A DNA stretch of 64,000 nucleotides from Oceanobacillus alkalisoli (GTDB lineage: Bacteria; Bacillota; Bacilli; Bacillales; Amphibacillaceae). Below, in pieces: positions 54,880-63,159 of the stretch (position 1 is its first letter; each line of letters opens with the position of its first letter). The position numbers and the translations under genes are program-made. The stretch is from NCBI RefSeq assembly GCF_021556485.1, contig NZ_JAKGBW010000009.1, positions 1-64,000 on the forward strand, read 5' to 3'. The notes beneath the pieces are model-generated. The model was not told the DNA's origin and ran no database searches. It was given only the letters and a program-made list of their open reading frames with translations.

Positions 54880-55785
54880 TTATTTTTTAAATTGTTCTAA
54901 ACGGCTGAAGAAATCAACGACAAATTCATAAAAGATTTTTTCAGTCGGTAGTAGTTCGCGATCGGCCGGAATAATCATCCCAACCGTGCGGGTGACGACT
55001 GGATCAATCAAAGGGATTCGGACGGTTGCCCGTGGTAAGTTATCGACAAGCGTGCTTTCCGGAACGAGGGAAATACCAAGCCCTGCCGAAACAAGCCCTT
55101 TAAGTGCATCAATATCATCCCCTTCAGACGTAACAGTTGGGGTAAAGCCAATTTGCTCACAAGCTTGCATGAGAATACGCCGTAAGATAAAGCCTTCCGG
55201 GAACATGATGAAAGATTCATCACGAAGATCGGTGAGCCGTAATGCTTGCTGATTCGCCTTCGGATGATGCAATGGAACTAAGGCCACAATTTTTTCGGTC
55301 GACAACACCTTCCCCACCAGGCGAGATTCATCCATTGGAACGGGCGCAAGTAATGCCATATTCGTTTTCCCTTTCAATACATAGTCTTTTAACTCATAAT
55401 AATTCCCTTGAATTAATTTAAACTTTACCGCCGGATAATGCCGCCGAAAAGCAGAAATCAAGGTCGGCAAAATATACAACGCTAATGTACTGACGAAACC
55501 GATATGAATCGTTCCTTTTTCTGGATCGGTATATTCATGAATGACCTGTTCGGCATCTTCAATCACATGAATCGCCTGCTCCATATGCTTTAAAAAGATT
55601 TCCCCGATTGGAGTGAGCCGGACATTTCTTCCTTCACGGATAAATAAGCTCACCCCCAGCTCTTCTTCAAGCTTTGCAATCTGCCGGCTAACCGCAGATT
55701 GTGCGACATGCAGGTGATTTGCCGCCTCAGTTACATGTTCCCTTTTCGCTACTTCAATAAAATATTTAATCTGTCTTAGTTCCAC
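54880..55785 (-). CDS. gltC: LysR-type regulator, GltC-like
   Basis: A 301-residue LysR regulator. The N-terminal helix-turn-helix reads VTEAANHLHVAQSAVSRQIAKLEEELG, followed by the co-inducer binding domain (residues 90-295) with HIGFVSTLALYILP and VSAGLGISLVP. It matches B. subtilis GltC in length and opening (MELRQIKYF). GltC controls glutamate synthesis, by activating gltAB when glutamate is low. Here it is divergent from a glutamate dehydrogenase rather than gltAB. The start is GTG at 55785, with GGGAGGGCTCGAAT upstream; the ATG one base before is out of frame. A 10-base inverted repeat (55829-55860) in the shared gap is the likely operator. Confidence 0.85.
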   Translation of the reverse strand: MELRQIKYFIEVAKREHVTEAANHLHVAQSAVSRQIAKLEEELGVSLFIREGRNVRLTPIGEIFLKHMEQAIHVIEDAEQVIHEYTDPEKGTIHIGFVSTLALYILPTLISAFRRHYPAVKFKLIQGNYYELKDYVLKGKTNMALLAPVPMDESRLVGKVLSTEKIVALVPLHHPKANQQALRLTDLRDESFIMFPEGFILRRILMQACEQIGFTPTVTSEGDDIDALKGLVSAGLGISLVPESTLVDNLPRATVRIPLIDPVVTRTVGMIIPADRELLPTEKIFYEFVVDFFSRLEQFKK

Positions 55786-55828
55786 ATTCGAGCCCTCCCA
55801 AACTTATTATCTCATATCGGCATTGATT

Positions 55829-55860
55829 ATATCTATCTTTTATATTGTTTAGATAGATAT
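55829..55860. promoter_or_regulatory. Inverted repeat operator between gltC and gdhA
   Basis: Perfect 10-base arms ATATCTATCT (55829-55838) and AGATAGATAT (55851-55860) lie 12 bases apart, an arrangement typical of LysR-type binding sites (T-N11-A). It lies ahead of gdhA's TATAAT at 55879-55884 and upstream of gltC's start, suited to autorepression and gdhA activation. Confidence 0.7.
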
Positions 55861-55916
55861 AAAAAGGTAAAATAGAGGTATAATTATACGTATAGACATA
55901 AGGAGGAAGAGCATAT

Positions 55917-57299
55917 ATGAACACAATCAGTAATCAACTAGATACCGCTAATAAAGAAGTATCCGCATATCTGGATGGAATTTATCGTTCGGTTGTGAAA
56001 CGCGACCCGAATGAACCTGAGTTCCACCAAGCTGTTGCTGTATTCCTCCAATCGATTCTCCCTCTACTAGAAAAAGAGCCTCATTATATGGAAATGGGTA
56101 TTCTCGAACAAATCGTTGAACCCGAACGCGTTATTTCTTTTCGCGTTACATGGGTGGATGACAACGGCAAAACCCAAGTAAACCGTGGGTACCGGGTACA
56201 ATTCAACAGTGCCATTGGACCGTTCAAAGGCGGCATTCGTTTTGATCCAAGCGTTAACTTAAGTATCGTTAAATTCTTAGGGTTTGAACAAACATTTAAA
56301 AACTCACTAACTGGCCAGCCGATCGGTGGAGGTAAAGGTGGCGCAGACTTCGATCCGAAGGGTAAGTCAGATAATGAAATTATGCGCTTCTGTCAAAGTT
56401 ATATGACGGAACTTGCCAGATATATTGGTCCAGACGTTGATGTTCCTGCTGGCGACCTCGGGGTCGGCGCAAGGGAAATTGGTTATATGTTCGGCCAGTA
56501 CAAACGAATCCGTGGTGCTTATGAGGCTGGAGTAATCACTGGGAAATCCCCAGATTATGGTGGAAGTCTTGGAAGAACGGAAGCAACTGGTTATGGGACA
56601 ATCTATTTCTTGAAAGAAATGCTGAGAGATATTGGACATAACATTAGCGGAAGTTCCATCGTCGTTTCCGGTTCTGGTAACGTATCGATTTATGCGATGG
56701 AAAAAGCAAGCCGACTTGGAGCGAAAATCGTCGCTTGTAGTGATACTTCCGGTTACATTTATAATAAAAATGGAATTGTCATCGAAGTACTTAAGAAAAT
56801 TAAGCAAGTGGATAAAGGTAGAGTAAGCGATTATCTGGAATTCGATCCAGATACAACTTACTATGAAAACTGTAAAGGGATTTGGAGTGTACCTTGTCAC
56901 GTTGCCTTACCTTGTGCAACACAGAACGAACTTGATGAAGAAGATGCGATTGCACTCGTCAAAAATGGTGTCATCGCAGTTGCTGAAGGAGCAAACATGC
57001 CAAGCACACAAAAGGCAACGAATGTCTTTCTTGAAAATGGTGTCGCATTCGGACCAGCGAAAGCAACAAACGCTGGTGGAGTAGCTGTTTCCCAGCTAGA
57101 AATGGCACAAAACAGCATGCGCCTCAAATGGACGTTTGAAGAAGTTGATGAGCGTCTCCAAGATATTATGAAGAGTATTTACAATAACTGTGTAGATGCA
57201 ACGGAACAATTCGATAATGCAACAAACCTAATCCAAGGTGCAAACATCGCCGGATTTAAGAAGGTTGCGGATGCAATGATTGCTCAAGGTGTTATCTAA
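55917..57299 (+). CDS. gdhA: NADP-type glutamate dehydrogenase
   Basis: A 460-residue hexameric glutamate dehydrogenase making glutamate from 2-oxoglutarate and ammonia. RFDPSVNLSIVKFLGFEQTFKNSLTG and PIGGGKGGADFDPKGKSD hold the catalytic Lys residues; DVPAGDLGVGAREIGYMFGQYK contains the catalytic Asp; the dinucleotide site reads GSGNVSIYA. The GSGN loop followed by CSDTSGYI rather than an acidic-residue pattern fits NADP-linked anabolic GDH of about 450 residues. TAAGGAGGAAGAGCATAT precedes the ATG. The gltC pairing suggests it supplies glutamate in place of or alongside GltAB. Confidence 0.94.
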   Translation: MNTISNQLDTANKEVSAYLDGIYRSVVKRDPNEPEFHQAVAVFLQSILPLLEKEPHYMEMGILEQIVEPERVISFRVTWVDDNGKTQVNRGYRVQFNSAIGPFKGGIRFDPSVNLSIVKFLGFEQTFKNSLTGQPIGGGKGGADFDPKGKSDNEIMRFCQSYMTELARYIGPDVDVPAGDLGVGAREIGYMFGQYKRIRGAYEAGVITGKSPDYGGSLGRTEATGYGTIYFLKEMLRDIGHNISGSSIVVSGSGNVSIYAMEKASRLGAKIVACSDTSGYIYNKNGIVIEVLKKIKQVDKGRVSDYLEFDPDTTYYENCKGIWSVPCHVALPCATQNELDEEDAIALVKNGVIAVAEGANMPSTQKATNVFLENGVAFGPAKATNAGGVAVSQLEMAQNSMRLKWTFEEVDERLQDIMKSIYNNCVDATEQFDNATNLIQGANIAGFKKVADAMIAQGVI

Positions 57300-57312
57300 A
57301 AACAGATAAGAA

Positions 57313-57352
57313 AAGACCTGCCATTCTTCTTGATTGGCAGGTCTTCTTTTTT
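57313..57352. terminator. Bidirectional terminator between gdhA and lipoprotein gene
   Basis: AAGACCTGCCA (57313-57323) pairs with TGGCAGGTCTT (57335-57345), followed by CTTTTTT on the plus strand. On the minus strand it comes straight after the lipoprotein stop, though without a long U-run. Confidence 0.85.
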
Positions 57353-57878
57353 ATAGCAGCTGCATCGTTGTTACGCAAGTTCCATCCCCTTCATAAGTGG
57401 ATAGAGTTTGTTCAGCTGTTTTATCTTCATACGATATCTTTACTTCATAATCATCATTGCGCGGCAACCAAAGATCGATGAAGCCATTATCCATTGTTTC
57501 CATCGTTTCATTCACAATCATGTCGCCTCCACTATCGATAATTTCTACTGCAAATGATTCGTTCACCATTTCTCCCTGACAACCGGTTAAGCTGTGGTCA
57601 AAGCAAGGATGGGTCACCTCTTCAAATGGAGCAATGGAAAGGAAAAATTTATCTGCTGGCAGTTCATAAATTTCTTCCTTATTATTAGTATAAGTGACAA
57701 TTAATTCATTTGAAGTGATCGATGCAGATACATTTTCAAACGTACCTGTACTGTATTCATGAACAAACTGTTCAATATCCGTTGGCGCCTCCGTGTCTGC
57801 CGCTTCTTCTCCAGCACTGCAAGCTGACAGGATGAGACCTGAAATTACAAAGATAAGTATTGTCATTTTTCTCATCAT
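57351..57878 (-). CDS. Small lipoprotein of unknown function
   Basis: A 175-residue lipoprotein. The signal peptide ends in the lipobox LILSACSA and an acidic linker EEAADTEAPTD follows. The mature part contains IVTYTNNKEEIYELPADKF and two pairs of cysteines (HPCFDHSLTGCQGE and DGTCVTTMQ), which could form disulfides. No known domain is recognised. GGGAGAGTGGAATAG precedes the first of two ATGs. It is not clearly linked to neighbouring genes. Confidence 0.7.
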   Translation of the reverse strand: MMRKMTILIFVISGLILSACSAGEEAADTEAPTDIEQFVHEYSTGTFENVSASITSNELIVTYTNNKEEIYELPADKFFLSIAPFEEVTHPCFDHSLTGCQGEMVNESFAVEIIDSGGDMIVNETMETMDNGFIDLWLPRNDDYEVKISYEDKTAEQTLSTYEGDGTCVTTMQLL

Positions 57879-57979
57879 CTATTCCACTCTCCCTGCATAA
57901 AATTAATCTCATGCTTTTATTTTAGCATGGTGGCATGCGTTCTGGAGTAGCTATAAATGAAGATTGCTTGACAACTTCC

Positions 57980-58774
57980 TCACCCTAAAACAACACGGTC
58001 ATCTTCGAACTGCTCCCCGCGAATCCGCTGGAATTCATGTAGAAGGTCTTCCACTGTTAGTCTTTGTTTATCAATCCCGCTTGCTTCAAATATAATCTGT
58101 CCCTTATCCATCATGATTAACCGATTTCCGAGGTCAAGGGCTTGCTGCATATTATGCGTTACCATCAGAGTCGCGAGCCCAGCATCTGTAACCACCTTTT
58201 TCGTAAGACCCGTAATTAGCTCCGCCCGGGATGGATCAAGCGCTGCAGTATGTTCATCAAGCAGCAAAATATCTGGATCGGTAAATGTCGTCATGAGCAG
58301 CGATAATGCCTGCCGTTCCCCGCCTGATAACATTCCGACCTTTGCCGTCAAACGATCCTCCAGCCCGAGGTTTAGAGTCTGCAAATATTCTTTGAACATC
58401 TTCCGTCGACTTTTTGTAACACCAAAGGTTAATTTCCGCTTTTTATTTCTCGAATAAGCCATTGCTAGGTTTTCTTCAATCGTCATGGATGGGGCTGTCC
58501 CTGCCATCGGATCTTGAAACACGCGGCCGACAAACTGTGAACGTCTATACTCCGGCAGATGGATCACCTGTTTCCCGTTAATGAGCACATCTCCGACATC
58601 CGGATAAAGCTGGCCGGCAATGACGTTCATCAAGGTAGATTTCCCGGCACCATTACTCCCGATAACAGTGACGAAATCTCCCTTTTCTAAGCTTAAATTA
58701 ATATTATTCAAGGCCGTCTTCTCATCAACTGTTCCTTCATTAAAGACAATGGAAATATTCTTCACATCAAGCAT
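57980..58774 (-). CDS. ABC importer ATP-binding protein (TrpZ-like)
   Basis: A 264-residue ABC ATPase: Walker A GSNGAGKST, Q-loop VGRVFQDP, signature LSGGERQALS, Walker B DILLLDEHTAALDP, and switch His in VTHNMQ. The DEHTAALDP Walker B (H instead of P) is typical of this family, which pairs with ABC_sub_bind lipoproteins and branched-chain-like permeases. It starts directly where the permease stops (58775/58774). With the two upstream genes it forms a three-gene importer. A tryptophan/aromatic amino acid transporter (TrpXYZ) is a family-based guess; there is no T-box upstream. Confidence 0.88.
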   Translation of the reverse strand: MLDVKNISIVFNEGTVDEKTALNNINLSLEKGDFVTVIGSNGAGKSTLMNVIAGQLYPDVGDVLINGKQVIHLPEYRRSQFVGRVFQDPMAGTAPSMTIEENLAMAYSRNKKRKLTFGVTKSRRKMFKEYLQTLNLGLEDRLTAKVGMLSGGERQALSLLMTTFTDPDILLLDEHTAALDPSRAELITGLTKKVVTDAGLATLMVTHNMQQALDLGNRLIMMDKGQIIFEASGIDKQRLTVEDLLHEFQRIRGEQFEDDRVVLG

Positions 58775-59758
58775 TTAGCCAACCTCCTTGATCTCTTGCT
58801 CTAAAGCCCGACGTTTTTCAATTCGGCGCTTCTTCTCACGCTGGGTCTTTAGAATCTTCGGTGAAATAAGTGCAATAATAACGATGATTGCGGTAATCAA
58901 TTTCATGTCACCCGTTTCAAAGAAATCAAAACGCAACGCAAGTGTCACAATCATTCGGTAGATGACAGCTCCACCAATGACTGCCAAGGTTGCCCGCGCG
59001 ATCGTCTTCGTTCCGAAGAGCGCTTCTCCGATAATAACAGATGCTAGACCGATAACAATCATTCCGATTCCCATTCCGACGTCAGCAAATCCACCAAGCT
59101 GGGCGATTAGACCACCCGAAAGAGCGACTAACCCATTGGATAGAGCAACCCCAAGAATCGTTAAATTATCTGTGTTAGCAGACAAGCTGCGAATCATCCG
59201 CTTATTATCCCCGATCGCCCGGATTGCAAGACCAACCTCTGTCTTCAGGAAATAGTCGGTAATAAGCTTGATGATAACCGTCACAAGAAGCATAACAATT
59301 AAAATTCCCCACGTGCTCGGCAACCGTTCAAGCCCGAATATACCTAGCATGCTGTTCAACATGTTATCGATTGGTGCTCCCCATACGTTCCCTAATTGAT
59401 CAAAAATGGTCGCTTCTGTATGGAGGGATAAGGTCGGCTGGCCGAGAATACGGAGGTTAATCGAATATAATGCCGTCATCATAAGAATACCGGCTAAGAG
59501 GGCATTTACTTTTCCTTTTGTATGCAAGAGTCCTGTTAGCGTTCCTGCAAGGAAACCTGCAATACCAGCAAGAATCGTAGCGATAATCGGCGGAACCCCG
59601 TTGATGATGGCTAATGCAGCAACAGCAGCTCCTGTGACAAAGCTTCCATCGACTGTTAGATCAGGGAAATCAAGAACTCGGAATGTCAAATAAACACCAA
59701 GTGCCATGATTGCATAAATAATCCCGGATTCTACTGCACCAAACATTGAAATAAACAT
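58775..59758 (-). CDS. ABC importer permease (TrpY-like)
   Basis: A 327-residue membrane permease with about eight to ten helices of the branched-chain-type family. LTFRVLDFPDLTVDGSFVTGAAVAA, GLLHTKGKVNALLAGILMMTALYSINLRILGQPTLSL and GFADVGMGIGMIVIGLASVIIGEALFG are typical. The open frame extends 17 codons further upstream, but AAGGAGTACAAAAT lies eight bases before the ATG at 59758. The C-terminal tail is strongly basic (KTQREKKRRIEKRRALEQE). A hairpin separates it from the binding protein gene. Confidence 0.87.
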   Translation of the reverse strand: MFISMFGAVESGIIYAIMALGVYLTFRVLDFPDLTVDGSFVTGAAVAALAIINGVPPIIATILAGIAGFLAGTLTGLLHTKGKVNALLAGILMMTALYSINLRILGQPTLSLHTEATIFDQLGNVWGAPIDNMLNSMLGIFGLERLPSTWGILIVMLLVTVIIKLITDYFLKTEVGLAIRAIGDNKRMIRSLSANTDNLTILGVALSNGLVALSGGLIAQLGGFADVGMGIGMIVIGLASVIIGEALFGTKTIARATLAVIGGAVIYRMIVTLALRFDFFETGDMKLITAIIVIIALISPKILKTQREKKRRIEKRRALEQEIKEVG

Positions 59759-59791
59759 ATTTTGTACTCCTTCTGCTGACTTCTTTCTTCT

Positions 59792-59829
59792 AATAGGATA
59801 AGTCGCCAATATTAGCGACTTATCCTATT
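59792..59829 (-). promoter_or_regulatory. Intercistronic hairpin after the binding-protein gene
   Basis: Perfect 15-base arms (59792-59806 and 59815-59829) around an 8-nt loop lie between the binding-protein stop and the permease start. On the minus strand no U-run follows, so it more likely protects the upstream message, or attenuates, than fully terminates. Confidence 0.75.
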
Positions 59830-59830
59830 T

Positions 59831-60826
59831 TTACTCTATAAATTGTGCATCTTCATCCCAGTCAGAATGCCATTCGACGTTTTGCGCTTCAGCTGCCTCT
59901 TTGTTAATGAACAGCTGCATTTCCGCTGGATATTCTACCGGAATTTCGCTTGGAGATTTGTCATTTGTTAAAATATCGACAGCCATTTCACCTGTACGAT
60001 ACCCGATTGTATGATAATCGATCCCAAATGTTGCAAAGCCACCCTTTGCAAGGGAATCTGGTTCACCTACAATGAGTGGTATTTCATGATCGTTCGCAAC
60101 ACCTACAACACTGTCAAGTGCTGAAACTACCGTATTATCTGTGATGATATATAGTACATCAACGTCTTCCACTAATGAGACTATCGCTTGCTGTACTTCG
60201 GATGTGTTAGCTACAGTACGCTCCACAACCGAGAGACCTGCTTCTTCTGCAGCTTCTTTTACTGTATTTACTTGCGTGACAGAGTTTTGCTCGCCGGCAT
60301 TATAAACTGTACCAACTGCCGCATCCGGGAAATATTCAGCAATAAATTGTACTGTTGACTGGATTCCCTCTGGATGCAAGTCCACCACTCCTGTTACATT
60401 ACCGCCAGGTTCTTCCATCGAATCAACAAGCTTTGCCTCAACCGCGTCTGTTACAGATGTGAATAGTATCGGAATTTCACTTGTTGCTTGTAAGGCACCA
60501 AGTGCACTCGGTGTCGAGTTTGCAAAGATGAGATCCACTCCATCCGCTACAAAACTATCAGAAATCGGCTTTACATTATTCTGATCATTTTGCGCACTGT
60601 CAAAATCATATTCCACATTTAAACCAGCATCTTCCAATGCTTGCTGGAATCCTTCATATGCAGCGTCAAGTGACGGATGCTCAACGATTTGCGTTGCACC
60701 GATGTTGTATACTTCACCATCTGCATTTTCATTATCACTGCTTTCTGTTGCTTCTGTATCACTTGAGCCGCAAGCTGTAAGCAGCAAGAGCCCAATTGTT
60801 AACAATGTCCAAACTATCTTTCTCAT
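59831..60826 (-). CDS. ABC importer substrate-binding lipoprotein (TrpX-like)
   Basis: A 331-residue lipoprotein of the ABC_sub_bind family. The lipobox is LLLLTACGS after an N-terminal MRKIVWTLLTIGLL. Then YNIGATQIVEHPSLDAAYEGFQQALEDAG, SAQNDQNNVKPISDSFVADGVDLIFANSTPSALG, and GVVDLHPEGIQSTVQFIAEYFP mark the two-lobe binding fold. It is the first gene of the three-gene importer. Candidate substrates are aromatic amino acids or other small metabolites; nothing in the sequence decides. TTTACCCCCTGTG upstream gives the GGGGG ribosome site. Confidence 0.88.
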   Translation of the reverse strand: MRKIVWTLLTIGLLLLTACGSSDTEATESSDNENADGEVYNIGATQIVEHPSLDAAYEGFQQALEDAGLNVEYDFDSAQNDQNNVKPISDSFVADGVDLIFANSTPSALGALQATSEIPILFTSVTDAVEAKLVDSMEEPGGNVTGVVDLHPEGIQSTVQFIAEYFPDAAVGTVYNAGEQNSVTQVNTVKEAAEEAGLSVVERTVANTSEVQQAIVSLVEDVDVLYIITDNTVVSALDSVVGVANDHEIPLIVGEPDSLAKGGFATFGIDYHTIGYRTGEMAVDILTNDKSPSEIPVEYPAEMQLFINKEAAEAQNVEWHSDWDEDAQFIE

Positions 60827-60961
60827 TCACTTTACCCCCTGTGCGCATTAACGTACTAAAGTAATATTGTATACGTGTGATTTTATCATATTTTCAGTAA
60901 TTAAGATAGCTGTTTTTAAAACAATTCTAAAAAATGAGTTGGTTAGTATTGGTTTAAAAGG

Positions 60962-60997
60962 AAAAAGCCATGCAGATTATGCCTCTCTACATGACTT
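60962..60997 (-). terminator. Probable terminator of the sigma-like gene
   Basis: On the minus strand AGTCATG pairs with CATGGCT around a 16-nt loop, followed by TTTTTC. The stem is short, so confidence is moderate. Confidence 0.5.
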
Positions 60998-61002
60998 TCT
61001 AT

Positions 61003-61635
61003 CTATTCTTTGGCAATTTCAAAGCTTTCTAGCATATAATGAAATCTTGCCCCATGCCCCTCTGCTGCTTCAAGAAAGTAAACTTGTTTAATGATGAAAA
61101 CTTGCTCATTTATCGTATCCATCACGTAATAACGATGAATCGGTGTATTCCATTCGCTGCCGAAGCTCTCTGTGTCCCTTGAGCCATCCAGTCCCATCCC
61201 TAGAATCATCTCCGCTTCAATCGGCTCCGTCGTTCGCTCCTCTCTGCGGATACCCATTCCTGCATCTGCTTCTATTTCCTCTTTAATCCTTTCGATAACT
61301 TCTTCAGTCGTCGTATTCTCTTCCCGACTGATCTCCATATAAACTTTCTGGAAAATCGGGATAGCGGACTTTTCTTTTTTTGAATAACGCATGCTCTCAT
61401 TTAATAAAATACGATGAAACCACGGTTTAAACGGTTTCTCTTCATCAAATTTTTCCAGATGCCGATAAACTTTAATAAATGTTTCCTGAACAATATCAAA
61501 GGTATGGTTATGATTTCTCGTAATGCCGTAAACCGTCTGGATAGTATCATCCACATACCGGTTATATAACGTTTGAAATGCGTGTTGATTTCCCCTTTTG
61601 ATTCTCCTAATCAATTTTCGTTCCTTATCACTCAC
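61003..61635 (-). CDS. ECF-like sigma protein lacking region 4
   Basis: A 210-residue protein. Residues about 4-100 are a normal ECF sigma region 2: KRGNQHAFQTLYNRYVDD, DIVQETFIKVYRHLEKFDEEKPFKPWFHRILLNESMRY. Region 4, the -35 binding helix-turn-helix, is absent. After EEVIERIKEEIEADA the rest is an unrelated stretch: EAEMILGMGLDGSRDTESFGSEWNTPIHRYYVMDTINEQVFIIKQVYFLEAAEGHGARFHYMLESFEI, beta-rich. It looks like a fusion of sigma region 2 with the end of another protein, perhaps a cognate anti-sigma or secreted partner. It may be inactive or a regulator of another sigma. Start is GTG at 61635, with AAAGGGGTGGTGAG just upstream. Confidence 0.65.
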   Translation of the reverse strand: MSDKERKLIRRIKRGNQHAFQTLYNRYVDDTIQTVYGITRNHNHTFDIVQETFIKVYRHLEKFDEEKPFKPWFHRILLNESMRYSKKEKSAIPIFQKVYMEISREENTTTEEVIERIKEEIEADAGMGIRREERTTEPIEAEMILGMGLDGSRDTESFGSEWNTPIHRYYVMDTINEQVFIIKQVYFLEAAEGHGARFHYMLESFEIAKE

Positions 61636-61712
61636 CTCACCACCCCTTTCCAAAATCTCTTCACTAATAAATACCCCCCAACTCGCAAAAAAGTTTGAGA
61701 AAACTTAAAAAT

Positions 61713-61778
61713 GAGACAAATGGGGTCAGAGCAACTGTCCCACTTCACGTGGGACAAGTGTTCTGACCCCAATGTCCC
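61713..61778. repeat. REP-like repeats, cluster 7 (inverted pair)
   Basis: Units at 61713-61741 (forward, starting GAGACA) and 61751-61778 (inverted) lie nine bases apart and form a long hairpin between the sigma-like gene and the CoA-transferase terminator. Confidence 0.85.
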
Positions 61779-61787
61779 GTCCAAAAT

Positions 61788-61822
61788 AAAAACAGCCAGT
61801 ATCTGCTTATCTGGCTGTTTTC
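61788..61822. terminator. Bidirectional terminator of the CoA-transferase gene
   Basis: AAAACAGCCAG (61789-61799) pairs with CTGGCTGTTTT (61811-61821). On the minus strand TTTTTATTTTGG follows. It begins one base after the CoA-transferase stop. Confidence 0.85.
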
Positions 61823-63124
61823 TTATAGAATAATATTTCGTTTTTTTGCTTCAAAAATTAGTTCTTCCCGGAACTTCGGATGGGCGAGATCGATTAATGC
61901 TTTTGTGCGTTGTCCTAGCGTTTTGCCTCGCAAATTAGCGATTCCATACTCCGTCACGATGTAATTCACATCATTCTTGCTCGTCGTTACAATCGCTCCT
62001 GGCGACAAGATTGCTTTGATTCTGCTAACGGTCCCATCTTTTGCCGTCGACGGGAAGGCGAGGAAGCTTTTTCCGCCTGGTGATAATACCGCACCGCGGA
62101 CAAAATCGACTTGCCCGCCCGTTCCTGAAAAATGCATCGTCCCCATTGACTCTGCACAAACTTGGCCGAAGAAATCTATTTCAATCGCAGAATTGATCGA
62201 CATGAAACTCGGAATCTGCCTAATGATACTTGGATCATTGATATATTGGATCGGCAGCATCGTTAATGCTTCATTTTCGTGAATAAAATCATATACCCGC
62301 TTGGAACCGAAGGCAAAAGATGCAACGGTTTGCCCGCGATGCAAAGTCTTCTTCTCATTTGTAACCGCTCCTGCATCAATTAATTCAACCATACTTTCGG
62401 TTAACATTTCTGTATGGATGCCGAGATCCCGCTTTTCCCGTAATGCAAGCCCTACTGCATCCGGAATAGCGCCAATCCCAAATTGAATGACGGATTCATC
62501 TGGTATTTCTTCAGCAATATAGCTTGCAATCTGCTTGCTCACCTTATCCAGTTCAGGACGCGGGTAATCAGGCAGCTTCACATGATTCTCACACAATGCT
62601 TCCACATCGGAAAGATGCACGACAGGTCCTGTCACGGAGCGGGGAATATGGTTATTCACTTCCAGGTAAATACGCTTCGCCTTCTTAAGTAATGCCTCAC
62701 TAAGAGCTGCAGAAGGACCAGTACTGAAATTTCCGAATTCATCCATTGGGGCAACCGCAAGAAAAATTGCATCTATTTGGTTCTGTTCCCCAATTAAAGA
62801 CGGCATATCACGGAAATAGGATGGCATCACATCAGCAATTCCTTGGTTAACAGCCTTTCTGGCAAAACCGCCGGAAAACCAAGAAACTCCAGTTATTCCC
62901 GGATACTCCTCGCTGTAAGCACCCATCGGCAACCAATCCAAAAGCGTATGATAATATACATCGGCCAAGTCTTTTTCCCCTACATGTTCATCAAGCGCAG
63001 CAATAATCCCGGGAGGTGCCGAAAGACCGATATCAGAGCCGCAAACCCAGCCTGACTCGACGTGCTGGGCTATTTTCTCCGGTGTCGTCTTCTTCGCTTC
63101 GTACGGTGTCACGTAATCATTCAT
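61823..63124 (-). CDS. Acetyl-CoA hydrolase/CoA-transferase family enzyme
   Basis: A 433-residue enzyme of the acetyl-CoA hydrolase/4-hydroxybutyrate CoA-transferase family. It moves CoA between short acids or hydrolyses acetyl-CoA. The N-terminal domain contains GSDIGLSAPPGI, and IFLAVAPMDEFGNFSTGPSAAL. The second contains VIQFGIGAIPDAV and GIHTEMLTESMVELI with the catalytic Glu, then IDFFGQVCAESMG, VDFVRGAVLSPGGKSFLAFPS, YIVTEYGIANLRGKTLGQR. Length fits CoA-transferases such as butyryl-CoA:acetate types (about 430-440). AAAGG lies 12 bases before the ATG, slightly far. Preferred substrate is not settled by sequence; 4-hydroxybutyrate, butyrate and acetate are candidates. Confidence 0.87.
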   Translation of the reverse strand: MNDYVTPYEAKKTTPEKIAQHVESGWVCGSDIGLSAPPGIIAALDEHVGEKDLADVYYHTLLDWLPMGAYSEEYPGITGVSWFSGGFARKAVNQGIADVMPSYFRDMPSLIGEQNQIDAIFLAVAPMDEFGNFSTGPSAALSEALLKKAKRIYLEVNNHIPRSVTGPVVHLSDVEALCENHVKLPDYPRPELDKVSKQIASYIAEEIPDESVIQFGIGAIPDAVGLALREKRDLGIHTEMLTESMVELIDAGAVTNEKKTLHRGQTVASFAFGSKRVYDFIHENEALTMLPIQYINDPSIIRQIPSFMSINSAIEIDFFGQVCAESMGTMHFSGTGGQVDFVRGAVLSPGGKSFLAFPSTAKDGTVSRIKAILSPGAIVTTSKNDVNYIVTEYGIANLRGKTLGQRTKALIDLAHPKFREELIFEAKKRNIIL

Positions 63125-63159
63125 CTGCTTTGTAATCCTTTCTTCAGATTAGTTTCAGA

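Noticed and set aside
60840-61000. T-box leader for a TrpXYZ-like importer
   Set aside because: The upstream region is under 180 bases, lacks AGGGTGGNACCGCG and has no specifier-loop structure.
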